From Microbacterium sp. 10M-3C3 (lineage in GTDB: Bacteria; Actinomycetota; Actinomycetes; Actinomycetales; Microbacteriaceae), in the NCBI RefSeq assembly GCF_003931875.1, contig NZ_CP034245.1, positions 2,604,001-2,668,000 on the forward strand: 64,000 nucleotides of DNA. Reading direction: 5' to 3'. Below, in pieces: positions 50,545 through 59,576 of this stretch. The notes under the pieces are model-generated. The model was not told the DNA's origin and ran no database searches. It worked only from the letters and a program-made list of their open reading frames with translations. Both the position numbers and the translations under genes were made by a program. Position 1 is the first letter of the stretch. The number at the start of each line of letters is the position of its first letter.

Positions 50545-52709
50545 GCGGCGTCCTCCGCATCCGTTGCGGCGCTCTCGCCCTGAGCCTGGATCGCGGTGAT
50601 CGCGATGGTGTTGACGATGTCGTCGACGAGCGCCCCGCGCGAGAGGTCGTTGATGGGTTTGTTCAGCCCCTGCAGGATCGGGCCGATCGCGACAGCGCCG
50701 GCCGAGCGCTGTACCGCCTTGTACGTGTTGTTGCCGGTGTTGAGGTCGGGGAAGACGAAGACCGTCGCCCGGCCCGCGACATCCGACCCGGGCATCTTCG
50801 CGGCCGCCACGGCGGCGTCGGCGGCGGCGTCGTACTGGATAGGCCCCTCGACCAGCAGCTGCGGCGCGCGCTCGCGCACGAGGGCCGTCGCCGCGCGCAC
50901 CTTCTCGACGTCGGCACCCGAGCCGGACTCGCCGGTCGAGTACGACAGCATCGCCACGCGCGGGTCGATGCCGAACTGCGCGGCGGTCGCCGCCGACGAC
51001 ACCGCGATGTCGGCGAGCTGCTCGACGGTGGGATCGGGGACGACCGCGCAGTCGCCGTAGACGAGCACGCGGTCGGCGAGCGCCATGAGGAACACGCTCG
51101 AGACGACCGAGACGCCCGTCCGGGTCTTGATGATCTCGAACGCGGGCCGGATGGTGTGCGCGGTCGTATGCGCGGCGCCGGATACCATGCCGTCGGCCAG
51201 CCCCATGTGCACCATCATCGTGCCGAAGTACGAGATGTCGGTCACGGTGTCGGCGGCGCGGGCGTACGTGATGCCCTTGTGCGCGCGCAGCCGCGCGTAC
51301 TCATCGGCGAACTTGTGCACGAGCACGGCGTCGAACGGACTGACGACCTGCGCCGCGCGCAGGTCGATGCCGAGCTCGATCGCGCGGTTGCGCACCTCGA
51401 TCTCCTCGCCGAGGATCGTGAGGTCGGCGATGCCCCGGGAGAGCACGGTCGCCGCGGCACGCAGCACGCGGTCGTCATCGCCCTCCGGCAGCACGATGTG
51501 ACGCCGACCCGAACGCGCCCGCTCGACGAGCCCGTACTCGAACATGAGCGGCGTCACGACGGTCGGCTTGGCGACGCCGAGCAGCCGCGTGAGCTCGGCG
51601 GTGTCGACGTGGCGCTCGAACATCGCCAGCGCGGTGTCGTAGCGGCGCTGGGAGTCCGCGGCCAGCCGGCCGCGCGTGTTCATGATCCGCACGGCCGTCT
51701 CGTACGTGCCGAGGTCGCTCGTGATGATCGGGAGGGTCGAGCCGAGCCCCTCCATGAGGCGCAGGATCGACTCCGGAAGCTCGAAGCCGCCGTTGAGCAC
51801 GATGCCCGCGAGGGAGGGGAAGGTGCCCGATGCGTGCGCGAGGAGAGCGGCGAGCAGCACCTCGGTGCGGTCGGCGGGGATCACGACGATCGCCGACTCC
51901 TGGAGCCGCGGCAGCACATTGACCATCGACATGCCCGCCACGACGACGCCGAGCACCTCGCGGGTGAGCAGCGCCGGGTCGCCCTCGACGAGCTCGCCGC
52001 CCACCGAGCGCATCACGCCGCGCACCGACGGCGCGATGAGGAAGCGGTCTTCCGGCAGCGCCCACACCGGGACGGATGCGGCGGGTCCGCCCGCGCGCGT
52101 CCGGTCGGCCTCCGCCGCGCCGCGCGCCGCGGCGACGACGTCGTCGAGGCGCTCCGGGTCGGCGCGGTTGACGACGATGGCGAGGAGCTCGGCGCGCTCG
52201 TGCGCGAGCTCCTGCAGCGCCACGGCCACCGCCTGGCCGACCTCGTCGGGCGTACGGGCGGTGCTGATGCCGAGCTGCTCGCTCTGTCCCTGCTGGGCGC
52301 GCCCGCCGACGACCAGCAGCACGGGGGCGCCGAGGTTCGCGGCGATGCGCGCGTTGTACGCGAGCTCGGCGGGGCTCGAGACGTCCGTGTAGTCGCTGCC
52401 GATCACGACGACGGCGTCGCAGCGCGCCTCGACGGCCTTGTAGCGCTCGACGATGCGGCCGAGCGCGGCGTCGGGGTCGGCGCGCACGTCGTCGTACGTG
52501 ACGCCCAGGCAGTCGTCGTAGTCGAGGTCGACGCTGTCGTGGTCGAGCAGCATCTCCAGCACGTAGTCGCGCTCGACGGTGGAGCGCGCGATCGGGCGGA
52601 ACACCCCCACACGCGGCGTCGCGTGACTGAGCGCCTCGAGGGCGCCGAGCGCGATCGTGGACTTGCCCGAGTGCCCCTCGGCCGACGAGATGTAGATGCT
52701 CTTCGCCAC
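50541..52709 (-). CDS. pta: Phosphate acetyltransferase (long form with N-terminal P-loop domain)
   Basis: The product is 722 residues. The N-terminal domain (about 1-220) is CobB/BioD-like with 'SSAEGHSGKSTIALGALEAL'. A DRTGG domain (about 230-350) follows, then the catalytic PTA_PTB domain (about 400-710) with 'RHIVLPEGDDDRVLRAAATV', 'ADGMVSGAAHTTAHTIRPAF' and 'FPDLNTGNNTYKAVQRSAGA'. It converts acetyl-CoA and phosphate to acetyl phosphate. The start is GTG 52709, with TACCCT 6 bases upstream on the minus strand. GGAGG also lies in that 6-base gap but is too close to act as a normal ribosome site. Longer frames are rejected. Confidence 0.95.
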   Translation of the reverse strand: MAKSIYISSAEGHSGKSTIALGALEALSHATPRVGVFRPIARSTVERDYVLEMLLDHDSVDLDYDDCLGVTYDDVRADPDAALGRIVERYKAVEARCDAVVVIGSDYTDVSSPAELAYNARIAANLGAPVLLVVGGRAQQGQSEQLGISTARTPDEVGQAVAVALQELAHERAELLAIVVNRADPERLDDVVAAARGAAEADRTRAGGPAASVPVWALPEDRFLIAPSVRGVMRSVGGELVEGDPALLTREVLGVVVAGMSMVNVLPRLQESAIVVIPADRTEVLLAALLAHASGTFPSLAGIVLNGGFELPESILRLMEGLGSTLPIITSDLGTYETAVRIMNTRGRLAADSQRRYDTALAMFERHVDTAELTRLLGVAKPTVVTPLMFEYGLVERARSGRRHIVLPEGDDDRVLRAAATVLSRGIADLTILGEEIEVRNRAIELGIDLRAAQVVSPFDAVLVHKFADEYARLRAHKGITYARAADTVTDISYFGTMMVHMGLADGMVSGAAHTTAHTIRPAFEIIKTRTGVSVVSSVFLMALADRVLVYGDCAVVPDPTVEQLADIAVSSAATAAQFGIDPRVAMLSYSTGESGSGADVEKVRAATALVRERAPQLLVEGPIQYDAAADAAVAAAKMPGSDVAGRATVFVFPDLNTGNNTYKAVQRSAGAVAIGPILQGLNKPINDLSRGALVDDIVNTIAITAIQAQGESAATDAEDAA

Positions 52710-52721
52710 GCCTCCAGGGTA
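52707..52721 (-). promoter_or_regulatory. -10 hexamer TACCCT, leaderless start of pta-ackA
   Basis: On the minus strand TACCCT (52716-52721), 6 bases (GGAGGC), then GTG at 52709. Confidence 0.5.
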
Positions 52722-52808
52722 GGCGGATGCTGCGGCGCCCACACGGGCTTGCCTCACCGTCGAGACATCGCCCACTAGCGTGGAGGGCGCGACAGCGGAG
52801 GGGCGCGC

Positions 52809-53852
52809 ATGAGCTTGCAGAACCACGTCGGGGATCCCGAGTACACTGCTCGATCGCGCATGCGGTACGCCCGCGCGATCGAGCAGTGGCGGCGCACCCG
52901 ACCGCGCGAGAACGCGCGGCGGGCGCTCGCGCTGGCGGGCATCGTCGCCGTCGGAGTCGCGATCGGGTTCGGCGTCGCGTTCTCGCTCTCGCCGACGGGC
53001 ACCGAGCTCGAGAATCCGTTTTTCGGCGGGTTCGCCGGCTTCATCGTGGCCGTGCTGTCGGGGTCGATCGGCTTGGCCCGGTGGGATGCCGGAGCCCCGC
53101 GTCGCGCGCAGCTCGCCTACCGGTCGGGGTCGGGACTGCCCGAGCTGACCGAGCGCCAGCAGCAGGTCCTCGCGCTCGACGCGGCGAGCGACTTCTCCTT
53201 CGGCGGCTGGAACTCCTCGCTCGCCTTCGCGTGGACGTGGGTCGAGATGCCGGCGGACGTGCGTCGGCGCTATGCCGACGGCGCGCGCGGCACGTCGCCC
53301 TGGCCGTGGCTCGCGATCACGCCGCTGTCGCAGCTGCGCTCCGAGCTCGACCGGCAGTACCGCATCGCCTCGGCGACCGACGTGGAGGTGCTCGTCGCCG
53401 ACGTCGTCGCAGAGGGTCCCCTCTCGCAGCGGTTCCGGGAGGTGCTCGCCTCCCCCGAGGCGGAGACGATGACGTCGCGAGTGGCCGCCGTCGCGAGCAC
53501 GACGGTCTTCGACGTGCTCGAGCTCGGCGAGGCACGCGACGGGCGCCCGGCCGAGCTGCTGCTGGCCGGCGACGTGGAGCGCGCCATCGGCGGTGTCCGC
53601 TACGCCTACATGGCCGGGCACGTCGACGCCGAGCGCGCATGGGAGCTGCTGGACACGCTCGCCGCGCTCGCGTTCGCGCACTACCGGTCGTACGAGGAGT
53701 ACTGGGCGCGTGTGGCGATCGCGACCGCGTTCCGCACCGATTCTCTCGAGGCCGTCGAGAAGCAGCGGGCGAACCTCTTCGGCCTGCGCGAGCGCGGCTG
53801 GCCCTCGGCATCCGTCCCGTTCCCCTCGACCGTCTCGGAGGCGCGCGCATGA
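52809..53852 (+). CDS. Membrane protein with DUF1266-like C-terminal domain
   Basis: The product is 347 residues. Two membrane helices lie near the N-terminus ('ALALAGIVAVGVAIGFGVAF'; 'FFGGFAGFIVAVLSGSIGLA'). The rest is soluble. The C-terminal part ('ERAIGGVRYAYMAGHVDAER', then 'AWELLDTLAALAFAHYRSYE' and 'EYWARVAIATAF') matches the DUF1266 pattern of 'R-x-G-y-x-x-G-y-i-x-x-E-x-A-W' and 'y-x-S-w-x-E-f'. Function unknown. ATG at 52809 with GGAGGGGCGCGC upstream. Its stop overlaps the start of the Nudix gene by 4 bases, so the two are co-expressed. Confidence 0.7.
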   Translation: MSLQNHVGDPEYTARSRMRYARAIEQWRRTRPRENARRALALAGIVAVGVAIGFGVAFSLSPTGTELENPFFGGFAGFIVAVLSGSIGLARWDAGAPRRAQLAYRSGSGLPELTERQQQVLALDAASDFSFGGWNSSLAFAWTWVEMPADVRRRYADGARGTSPWPWLAITPLSQLRSELDRQYRIASATDVEVLVADVVAEGPLSQRFREVLASPEAETMTSRVAAVASTTVFDVLELGEARDGRPAELLLAGDVERAIGGVRYAYMAGHVDAERAWELLDTLAALAFAHYRSYEEYWARVAIATAFRTDSLEAVEKQRANLFGLRERGWPSASVPFPSTVSEARA

Positions 53853-54526
53853 CCCCCACCCCCGCCGGAACCCCGGGAGCCGATGTCCCCGACGCCCGCG
53901 GCCGCACGGGACTGGACCGCACCGGCGCGGATCTCACCCGCAACCCGCGTGTCCGGGTGCGCGACGTCGAGCTCATCGCGTCCGCCTGGCACGTGCTGCG
54001 CGCGACGATTTTCGACTACCTCGGTGACGACGGGACGTGGAGCACGCAGCGGCGCGAGACGTACGACCGCGGCAACGGTGCGACGATCCTCCTCTACGAC
54101 GCCGCCGCCCGCACCGTCCTGCTGACGCGGCAGTTCCGCTGGCCGGTCTACGTGAACGACCACCCCGACGGCATGCTCGTGGAGACCGCAGCCGGACTCC
54201 TGGACGACGACGACCCCGAGTCGGCGGTGCGCCGGGAAGCGGAGGAGGAGACCGGGGTGTCGGTCGGCGAGATCGAGCACGTCTTCGACGTGTACATGAG
54301 TCCCGGGTCGGTCACCGAGCGGCTGCACTTCTACGCGGCGCCCTACGACTCCGCCACGCGCTCGGGCGATCGCGGCGGCCTCGAAGAGGAGGGCGAGGAG
54401 ATCGAGATCGTCGAGGTCGGCATCGACGAGGCAATGGAGATGATCCGCGACGGGCGCATCCAGGACGCGAAGACCATCATGCTGCTGCAGTGGGCGGTGC
54501 TGGACGGCCCGTTCGCGCGACGCTGA
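53849..54526 (+). CDS. Nudix hydrolase, NudK-like (GDP-mannose pyrophosphatase type)
   Basis: The product is 225 residues, about 30 longer at the N-terminus than E. coli NudK. The Nudix box 'GLLDDDDPESAVRREAEEET' has Asp in place of the first Glu (G-x5-D) but keeps the metal-binding REAEEETG. 'FDVYMSPGSVTERLHFYAAP' is the NudK-specific motif. Members hydrolyse GDP-mannose or related nucleotide sugars. The manC gene at 17911 makes GDP-mannose, but the genes are far apart. It is coupled to the DUF1266-like gene by an ATGA overlap. Confidence 0.85.
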   Translation: MTPTPAGTPGADVPDARGRTGLDRTGADLTRNPRVRVRDVELIASAWHVLRATIFDYLGDDGTWSTQRRETYDRGNGATILLYDAAARTVLLTRQFRWPVYVNDHPDGMLVETAAGLLDDDDPESAVRREAEEETGVSVGEIEHVFDVYMSPGSVTERLHFYAAPYDSATRSGDRGGLEEEGEEIEIVEVGIDEAMEMIRDGRIQDAKTIMLLQWAVLDGPFARR

Positions 54527-54563
54527 GGCGCTCGGCGACGCGGGCTCCCGCAGCCTTCCGGGC

Positions 54564-54569
54564 AAAAAA
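54564..54569 (-). terminator. T-run terminating the SRP RNA
   Basis: AAAAAA on the plus strand reads as TTTTTT on the minus strand directly after the 3' strand of the SRP terminal stem, so the RNA's own stem may act as terminator hairpin. Confidence 0.7.
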
Positions 54570-54658
54570 GGACTCTCCGCGCACCCAGCAGAGCCTGGTT
54601 ACCCTTGCTACGTTTCCGTCCTGGGGGAGTTGGCCTGGATGCCGCCACGCGGAGAGCC
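54570..54658 (-). ncRNA. ffs: Signal recognition particle RNA (small bacterial type, 4.5S)
   Basis: On the minus strand the 5' end GGCTCTCCGCG (54658 downward) pairs with the 3' end CGCGGAGAGTCC (ending 54570). At the apex is domain IV: CCAGG, then ACG-GAAA-CGT, then AGCA. This is a GNRA tetraloop with the asymmetric/symmetric internal loop recognised by Ffh, comparable to the E. coli CAGG-TCC-GGAA-GGA-AGCA. Length about 89 nt. A -10 TAAGAT (54666-54671) lies 7 bases upstream and a T-run follows. It targets ribosomes to the membrane with Ffh. It explains why the open frame that runs through here into moxR must not start upstream. Confidence 0.93.
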
Positions 54659-54665
54659 GACCTCC

Positions 54666-54694
54666 ATCTTATCGGGTCCGGCACGGCGGTGCGA
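54666..54694 (-). promoter_or_regulatory. Promoter of the SRP RNA gene
   Basis: On the minus strand TAAGAT (54666-54671) is preceded at 17 bases by TCGCAC (54689-54694), a weak -35. The -10 is 7 bases from the predicted RNA 5' end. Confidence 0.55.
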
Positions 54695-54790
54695 TCCGCA
54701 GGGATCTCACGGCCCCGGCCCTCATCCCGCGGGTTACGATCGGGTAACGCCGGGCGCCGATGCCGGAATGCCCCCGACCCGAGGGATCTC

Positions 54791-55804
54791 ATGCACGAGA
54801 CCGAGACGTCCGCTCCGCCGCTTCCGCCCGGCCCGAACGAGATGGACGCGGACGTCTTCGAGCAGGTCGCGGGTCGGATCCTCGCGTCGATGTCCCGCGT
54901 CATCGACGGCAAGCCGGAGGCCGTGCGGGCCGCGCTCGTCGTGCTGCTGGCCGAGGGGCATCTGCTGATCGAAGACGTCCCCGGTGTGGGCAAGACGATG
55001 CTCGCGCGGGCGCTGGCCGCGAGCATCGACGCGAGCGTGCGCCGCATCCAGTTCACGCCCGACCTGCTGCCCGGAGACGTCACCGGCGTGTCGGTGTTCA
55101 ACCCGGTGTCACGGGAGTTCGAGTTCACCGCGGGCGCGGTGTTCGCGAACGTCGTGATCGCCGACGAGATCAACCGCTCCTCCCCCAAGACGCAGTCGGC
55201 GCTCCTGGAGGCGATGGAGGAGCACCAGGTCACGGTCGACGGCCGCACGCACAGCCTCCCCGACCCGTTCCTCGTCGTCGCGACGCAGAACCCGCTCGAG
55301 ATGGAGGGCACGTACGCCCTCCCCGAGGCTCAGCGGGACCGCTTCATGATGCGCGTCTCGATGGGATACCCCGATGCGCGCAGCGAAGCGCTCATGCTGC
55401 GCCAGCGCGAAACGGTCAACCCGCTCGAGGCCCTGCGCCCGGTCGTGACGGCCGCGCAGGTGACCGCCCTCATCGGCTGGGCGCGCCGCGTGCACGTCGC
55501 ACCGGCCATCGAGGACTACGCCGTCGCCCTCGCGCACGCCACGCGCGAGCACGCCGACCTGCGCCTGGGCGCGAGCCCGCGCGCGACGCTCCAACTCGTC
55601 CGCGCCGCGAAGGTGTGGGCCGCGCTCGACGGTCGCGGCTTCGTCATCCCCGACGACGTCACTGCGCTGCTCGGACCGGTGTTCGCCCACCGCCTCATCC
55701 CGAGCCGCGCCGCCGCCGGCGGCCGCACGGCCGCCGACGTCGTCGACGCGGCGCTCGAGCGCATCGCCGGCTCGGTGCGCGTGCCGCTCGCGGCGCGTGC
55801 GTGA
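54791..55804 (+). CDS. MoxR family AAA+ ATPase
   Basis: The product is 337 residues. Walker A 'IEDVPGVGKTMLARALAASI', Walker B 'ANVVIADEINRSSPKTQSAL', and sensor segment 'VATQNPLEMEGTYALPEAQR' are exact MoxR signatures. MoxR proteins act as chaperones for metal or cofactor insertion or for membrane protein complexes, usually with DUF58 and transglutaminase partners, as encoded next. The ATG at 54791 follows GAGGGATCTC. An inverted repeat GTTAC-N6-GTAAC (54733-54748) lies 43 bases upstream and could be regulatory. Confidence 0.93.
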   Translation: MHETETSAPPLPPGPNEMDADVFEQVAGRILASMSRVIDGKPEAVRAALVVLLAEGHLLIEDVPGVGKTMLARALAASIDASVRRIQFTPDLLPGDVTGVSVFNPVSREFEFTAGAVFANVVIADEINRSSPKTQSALLEAMEEHQVTVDGRTHSLPDPFLVVATQNPLEMEGTYALPEAQRDRFMMRVSMGYPDARSEALMLRQRETVNPLEALRPVVTAAQVTALIGWARRVHVAPAIEDYAVALAHATREHADLRLGASPRATLQLVRAAKVWAALDGRGFVIPDDVTALLGPVFAHRLIPSRAAAGGRTAADVVDAALERIAGSVRVPLAARA

Positions 55805-55811
55805 GCGCACC

Positions 55812-57053
55812 ATGAGACGCGCACGACCGCTCACGGCGCGGGGAGCGGGCGCGCTCGTCGCCGCGATCGCCTCGTTCGTCGTCGCCCATCAGGCGGGGAT
55901 CGTCGAGCTCGTCTACTTCGGCGTGCTCCTGCTCGCGCTCCTCGCGGTGAGCGTCGTGTCGCTGTTCGTCGCGCGCCACACCGAGGCGGTCACCCGGTCG
56001 CTCTCCCCCGACGTGGTCGCGGTCGGGCGCGACAGCCTCGTGCGCGTGCGCGTGGGGCTGCGATCGGCGCTGCCGACGGCCCCCGGACGCTGGGACGACA
56101 CGCTCTCGGACGGGCTCGCCGGCCGCGCCGGCGGCCTCTTCCCGGCCATCGGCTCGGGCCTGCGCAGCGAGAGCACCGTCGAGGTGTCGTACACGGTGAC
56201 GGGCCGCCGCCGCGGCATCCACTCCCTCGGGCCGCTCACGGTCACCGCGACCGACCCGTTCGGGCTGGTGCGCCGCCGCTTCCGCCTCGGCACGCGCACC
56301 CGCGTGACGGTCGCCCCCGCCATCGTCGACCTGTCGGCCCTGCCGCGGGCGGCGGGCGAGGCGGGCGGGATGCTGCAGACTGCCACCGCCCAGCTCGGAC
56401 AGGGAACCGACAACCTCGTCGCCCGCCCCTACACGCCCGGCGACTCCATGCGCCGCATCCACTGGCGTGCGACCGCCCACCGCGACACCCTCATGGTGCG
56501 GCAGGAGGAGCAGGAGGCGAGCCCGCGCGCGACGGTCGTGCTGGACCGTGGAGCGCTTCGATGGGGATCGGAGGCGCTGCTGACCCCCGGTGTCGATCCG
56601 GCCTTCGAGACCGCCGTGTCGACCGCGGTGTCGGCGACGATGCGACTCGTGCGCGAGGGGTACACGGTCGAACTCGTCGACTCCGACGGCACCGCGCTGT
56701 GGGATCCGGTGACCGGCGGCGAGACCTCCGACGTCGAGGCGCTCGCGGCGCACCTGGCGACCCTGACCACCCGCAAGGGCGACGATCTCGGACGCGTCGC
56801 CGTGATGTTCGCCGGCGTCCTGACCGGCCCCGTGGTCGTCGTCACCGGGCGCCTCGCCGCCGAGGACGCCGTCGCCCTCGCCCCGGCCGCACATCATTCG
56901 TCCCTGCCGATCCTCCTCGGGGTCGGGAGCGCGGCCGCCGCGGTGGAGCACGCCCGCGGCTTCGGATGGCACGCGGCGACCGTCCCGCCGGAGAGCGACC
57001 CCGCCCGCGCGTGGGGCGTCGCGATCGACCGCGGGGTGACCCATGTCCGCTGA
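55812..57053 (+). CDS. DUF58 domain protein
   Basis: The product is 413 residues from ATG 55812; a GTG at 55797 would add 5 and overlap moxR. Two N-terminal membrane helices ('GALVAAIASFVVAHQAGIVE', 'VLLLALLAVSVVSLFVARHT') precede a beta-rich domain with 'TGRRRGIHSLGPLTVTATDP' and the DUF58 hallmark 'VARPYTPGDSMRRIHWRATA'. DUF58 proteins resemble von Willebrand A-type folds and accompany MoxR. Its role is unknown in detail. It overlaps the next gene by 11 bases. Confidence 0.9.
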   Translation: MRRARPLTARGAGALVAAIASFVVAHQAGIVELVYFGVLLLALLAVSVVSLFVARHTEAVTRSLSPDVVAVGRDSLVRVRVGLRSALPTAPGRWDDTLSDGLAGRAGGLFPAIGSGLRSESTVEVSYTVTGRRRGIHSLGPLTVTATDPFGLVRRRFRLGTRTRVTVAPAIVDLSALPRAAGEAGGMLQTATAQLGQGTDNLVARPYTPGDSMRRIHWRATAHRDTLMVRQEEQEASPRATVVLDRGALRWGSEALLTPGVDPAFETAVSTAVSATMRLVREGYTVELVDSDGTALWDPVTGGETSDVEALAAHLATLTTRKGDDLGRVAVMFAGVLTGPVVVVTGRLAAEDAVALAPAAHHSSLPILLGVGSAAAAVEHARGFGWHAATVPPESDPARAWGVAIDRGVTHVR

Positions 57054-59358
57054 TCCGTGGATCGCCCGGCGCGCGACCGCGGAGCCGGGCCGGCGACGCA
57101 CCGACGCGCTCCTGGCGGCCGGCTCGTTCGTCGCGGTGATCGCCGCGACGATGCCGATCCTCCGCGTCATCGACAACGGGCCGTGGTTCGCCGGCGCCGT
57201 CGCGATGGCGGCCGCGGTGCTCGGCGCGGGCTACGGCGCTCGCTGGCTGCGGCTGCCGGGCGTCGCGGTCGCCCTGGTCGAGCTCGCGGTGTGGGTGCTC
57301 GCCCTCACGGCGGTGTTCGGTCGCACGACGGCGCTGCTGTGGGTGGTGCCGACGCCCGACACGTTCGCGCTCGTGCCGGTGCTCGTCTCCGGCGGCGCCG
57401 ACGAGATCATGCTCGGCGCGGCGCCGCTCACCGCGGGGCCGCCGCTGACGTTCGTGCTCGTCGCGGCGGTCGGACTCCTCGCGGTCGCGATCGACCACGT
57501 CGTCCTGACGGCACGCATGCCACTCCTCGGCGCGATCGGCCTGGTCGCGGTCTCGCTCATCCCGTCGATCGCCGTGCCGGGCGACGTCGACGTGCTCGCC
57601 TTCGTGCTGCTCGCGATCGCGATCCTCTTCCTCCTGCGCGTGGACACGCGGGCGCGCCAGCGGCCCGGGGTCGTCGCCGCGCAGGCGGCGGCCGACGCCC
57701 CGATGCGCACGAGCGGCGCGACCGCCACGGCCATCGGCATCGGCACGGTCGCCGTGCTCGTCGCCGTCATCGCCGCGCCGCTCCTGCCGGCGCCCGTCGC
57801 CCGGGCGGGCTCGGGCGGCGTGGGCACCGGCACGACGATCGACCCGACGCTGCAGCTCGGCGACGACCTGCGCCAGCCGCGAGAGACCGAGGTGCTCTCG
57901 GTGCGCTCGGATGCGCCGACCCCGCCGTATCTGCGCGCGGTCACCCTCTCGCGGTTCGACGGGGCGGTGTGGGAGCCCGACGAGGGGCGTACCGTGCCGC
58001 TGGGCGACGGCGGGGAGCTCCCCGGCCTCCCGCCGCGCGACGCCGACATCGCCGCATCCGAGTATCGGACGAGCATCGAGATCACCGACCTCGATTCGCC
58101 GTGGCTCCCGCTCCCGTATCCCGCGACGCTCGTCGCGGGTCTCGGCGACGGCTGGCGGACGCTCCCCGACAACCGCACGATCGTCAGCCGCGGCGACTCG
58201 ACGCAGGGCCTGTCGTACGACGTCGTCTCGTCCGTCGCCCGCCCCACGCTGGAGCAGATCCGCGCGCGCGAGGCCGGCGGCGAGGTCGACGCGGAGGCGT
58301 ACGCGCTCCCGGACGGGCTGCCGCCGATCATCGCCGACACCGCGCGCGAGGTGACCGCGGGCGCGGGCAACGACTACGACGCACTGACGGACATGCAGGC
58401 GTGGTTCCGCAGCTCGGAGTTCTCGTACTCGCTCGAGGCGCCCGTGGAGGAAGGGTTCGACGGGAGCGGCGCCGACGCGGTCGCGCGGTTCCTCGAGCAG
58501 CGCGAGGGCTACTGCGTGCACTACGCGTCGGCGTTCGCGCTCATGGCCCGCACGCTCGGGATGCCCACGCGCATCGTCGTCGGGTACCTGCCGGGCACCA
58601 CCACGAACACCGCCGAGGACGGCCAGACGGTGTACGCCGTGTCGAGCAGCCAGCTGCACGCCTGGCCCGAGGTGCACTTCGCCGGCATCGGCTGGGTGCC
58701 CTTCGAGCCGACGAACAGCCTCGGGGTGCCCACGAGCTTCACGTCGGCGCTCACACCCGGGACGGGGACGCCCGCCGACCGCGCGCCGGAGAATCCGGCG
58801 GCGCCCTCGGCCGCGCCGAGTGCGACTCCGACCACGGGGCCGCGGCTGCCCGACGAGGCCGCGACGGGCGGGGCGGGCGGCGGCGCGACCACGACCGATC
58901 CGTGGCCGGGCATCGGCATCAGCGCGCTCGTGCTCGCGGCGCTCGTCGCCCCGGGGCTCCTGGGAGCGCTGCGGCACCGCCGCCGACTCGCGGCCGCCAC
59001 GGAAGGCGACGCCCTCGCGGCATGGACCGATCTCCAGGAGGTCGCGATCGACCTGGGCATCCCGGTTCCCGCCACGGAGACGCCGCGCATGTTCGGCCGC
59101 CGCCTGGTCGCTGCCCACGGCGCCTCGCCGTCCGATGTCGACGCGCTCGTCGCCGCGATCGAGCGCGCGAGCTATGCCGACGACGGGCGGGGTGCCGGGG
59201 GCGCCGACCTGTCCGGCGCCGTCCGATCGGCGCGGGACAGTCTCCGCGCCTATGCGCCGCGCGCCCGGCGCCTTCTCGGTCAGCTCGTCCCGCGCTCGCT
59301 CGTGGTGCGCCCGGGGTCGGCGTACGCGCATCCGCCGGAGCCGGCCGCCGCACGCTGA
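57043..59358 (+). CDS. Transglutaminase-like membrane protein (TgpA type)
   Basis: The product is 771 residues. The N-terminal half has about seven membrane helices (DUF3488-like). The external domain holds the transglutaminase core, with Cys491 in 'EQREGYCVHYASAFALMART' and His in 'VSSSQLHAWPEVHFAGIGWV'. The third position is 'PFEPT', Glu in place of the usual Asp, as seen in actinobacterial homologues. A linker rich in Pro/Ala/Thr, one more membrane helix ('IGISALVLAALVAPGLLGAL') and a C-terminal DUF4129-like helical domain follow. Third gene of the moxR-DUF58-tgpA set, coupled by overlap. Ends at a strong stem-loop. Confidence 0.92.
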   Translation: MSADPWIARRATAEPGRRRTDALLAAGSFVAVIAATMPILRVIDNGPWFAGAVAMAAAVLGAGYGARWLRLPGVAVALVELAVWVLALTAVFGRTTALLWVVPTPDTFALVPVLVSGGADEIMLGAAPLTAGPPLTFVLVAAVGLLAVAIDHVVLTARMPLLGAIGLVAVSLIPSIAVPGDVDVLAFVLLAIAILFLLRVDTRARQRPGVVAAQAAADAPMRTSGATATAIGIGTVAVLVAVIAAPLLPAPVARAGSGGVGTGTTIDPTLQLGDDLRQPRETEVLSVRSDAPTPPYLRAVTLSRFDGAVWEPDEGRTVPLGDGGELPGLPPRDADIAASEYRTSIEITDLDSPWLPLPYPATLVAGLGDGWRTLPDNRTIVSRGDSTQGLSYDVVSSVARPTLEQIRAREAGGEVDAEAYALPDGLPPIIADTAREVTAGAGNDYDALTDMQAWFRSSEFSYSLEAPVEEGFDGSGADAVARFLEQREGYCVHYASAFALMARTLGMPTRIVVGYLPGTTTNTAEDGQTVYAVSSSQLHAWPEVHFAGIGWVPFEPTNSLGVPTSFTSALTPGTGTPADRAPENPAAPSAAPSATPTTGPRLPDEAATGGAGGGATTTDPWPGIGISALVLAALVAPGLLGALRHRRRLAAATEGDALAAWTDLQEVAIDLGIPVPATETPRMFGRRLVAAHGASPSDVDALVAAIERASYADDGRGAGGADLSGAVRSARDSLRAYAPRARRLLGQLVPRSLVVRPGSAYAHPPEPAAAR

Positions 59359-59370
59359 GCCAAGAACGGA

Positions 59371-59401
59371 CGGAGCCCCGCACACGAGGTGCGGGGCTCC
59401 G
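59371..59401. terminator. Bidirectional terminator between tgpA-like gene and tRNA-Ser
   Basis: A perfect 13-bp stem (59371-59383 with 59389-59401) and ACGAG loop lie 12 bases after the transglutaminase stop and 5 bases beyond the tRNA 3' end on the other strand, so it can serve both. Confidence 0.75.
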
Positions 59402-59406
59402 GTGAG

Positions 59407-59495
59407 CGGAAGCGACAGGATTTGAACCTGCGAGGCGAGTTACCCCGCCTACATGGATTCCAGCCATGCTCCTTAGGCCGCTCGGACACGCTTCC
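59407..59495 (-). tRNA. tRNA-Ser (anticodon GGA)
   Basis: Minus strand, 89 bases. The acceptor stem GGAAGCG/CGCTTCC closes the molecule. The anticodon arm is CATGG-CTGGAAT-CCATG, giving anticodon GGA for UCC/UCU. A long variable arm (GGCGGGG..CTCGCC) is typical of serine tRNAs, and the T arm is CAGGTTCAAATCCTG. The 3' CCA is not encoded. Discriminator G is at 59407, as expected for Ser. Confidence 0.97.
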
Positions 59496-59561
59496 AACGG
59501 ACGACTTTATCACGCGGCCTCCGGCCTCCCCGGCGGCGGGGGGCATGCGCGGAGTCGGGGC

Positions 59562-59576
59562 TACACTCGCGCCGTG
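59562..59576 (+). promoter_or_regulatory. -10 hexamer TACACT, leaderless start of PAP2 gene
   Basis: TACACT (59562-59567), 6 bases, GTG 59574. Confidence 0.55.

Noticed and set aside
54605..54790. N-terminal extension of MoxR by 62 residues
   Set aside because: The extension would be read through the SRP RNA gene and its promoter region; homology begins after the ATG at 54791.
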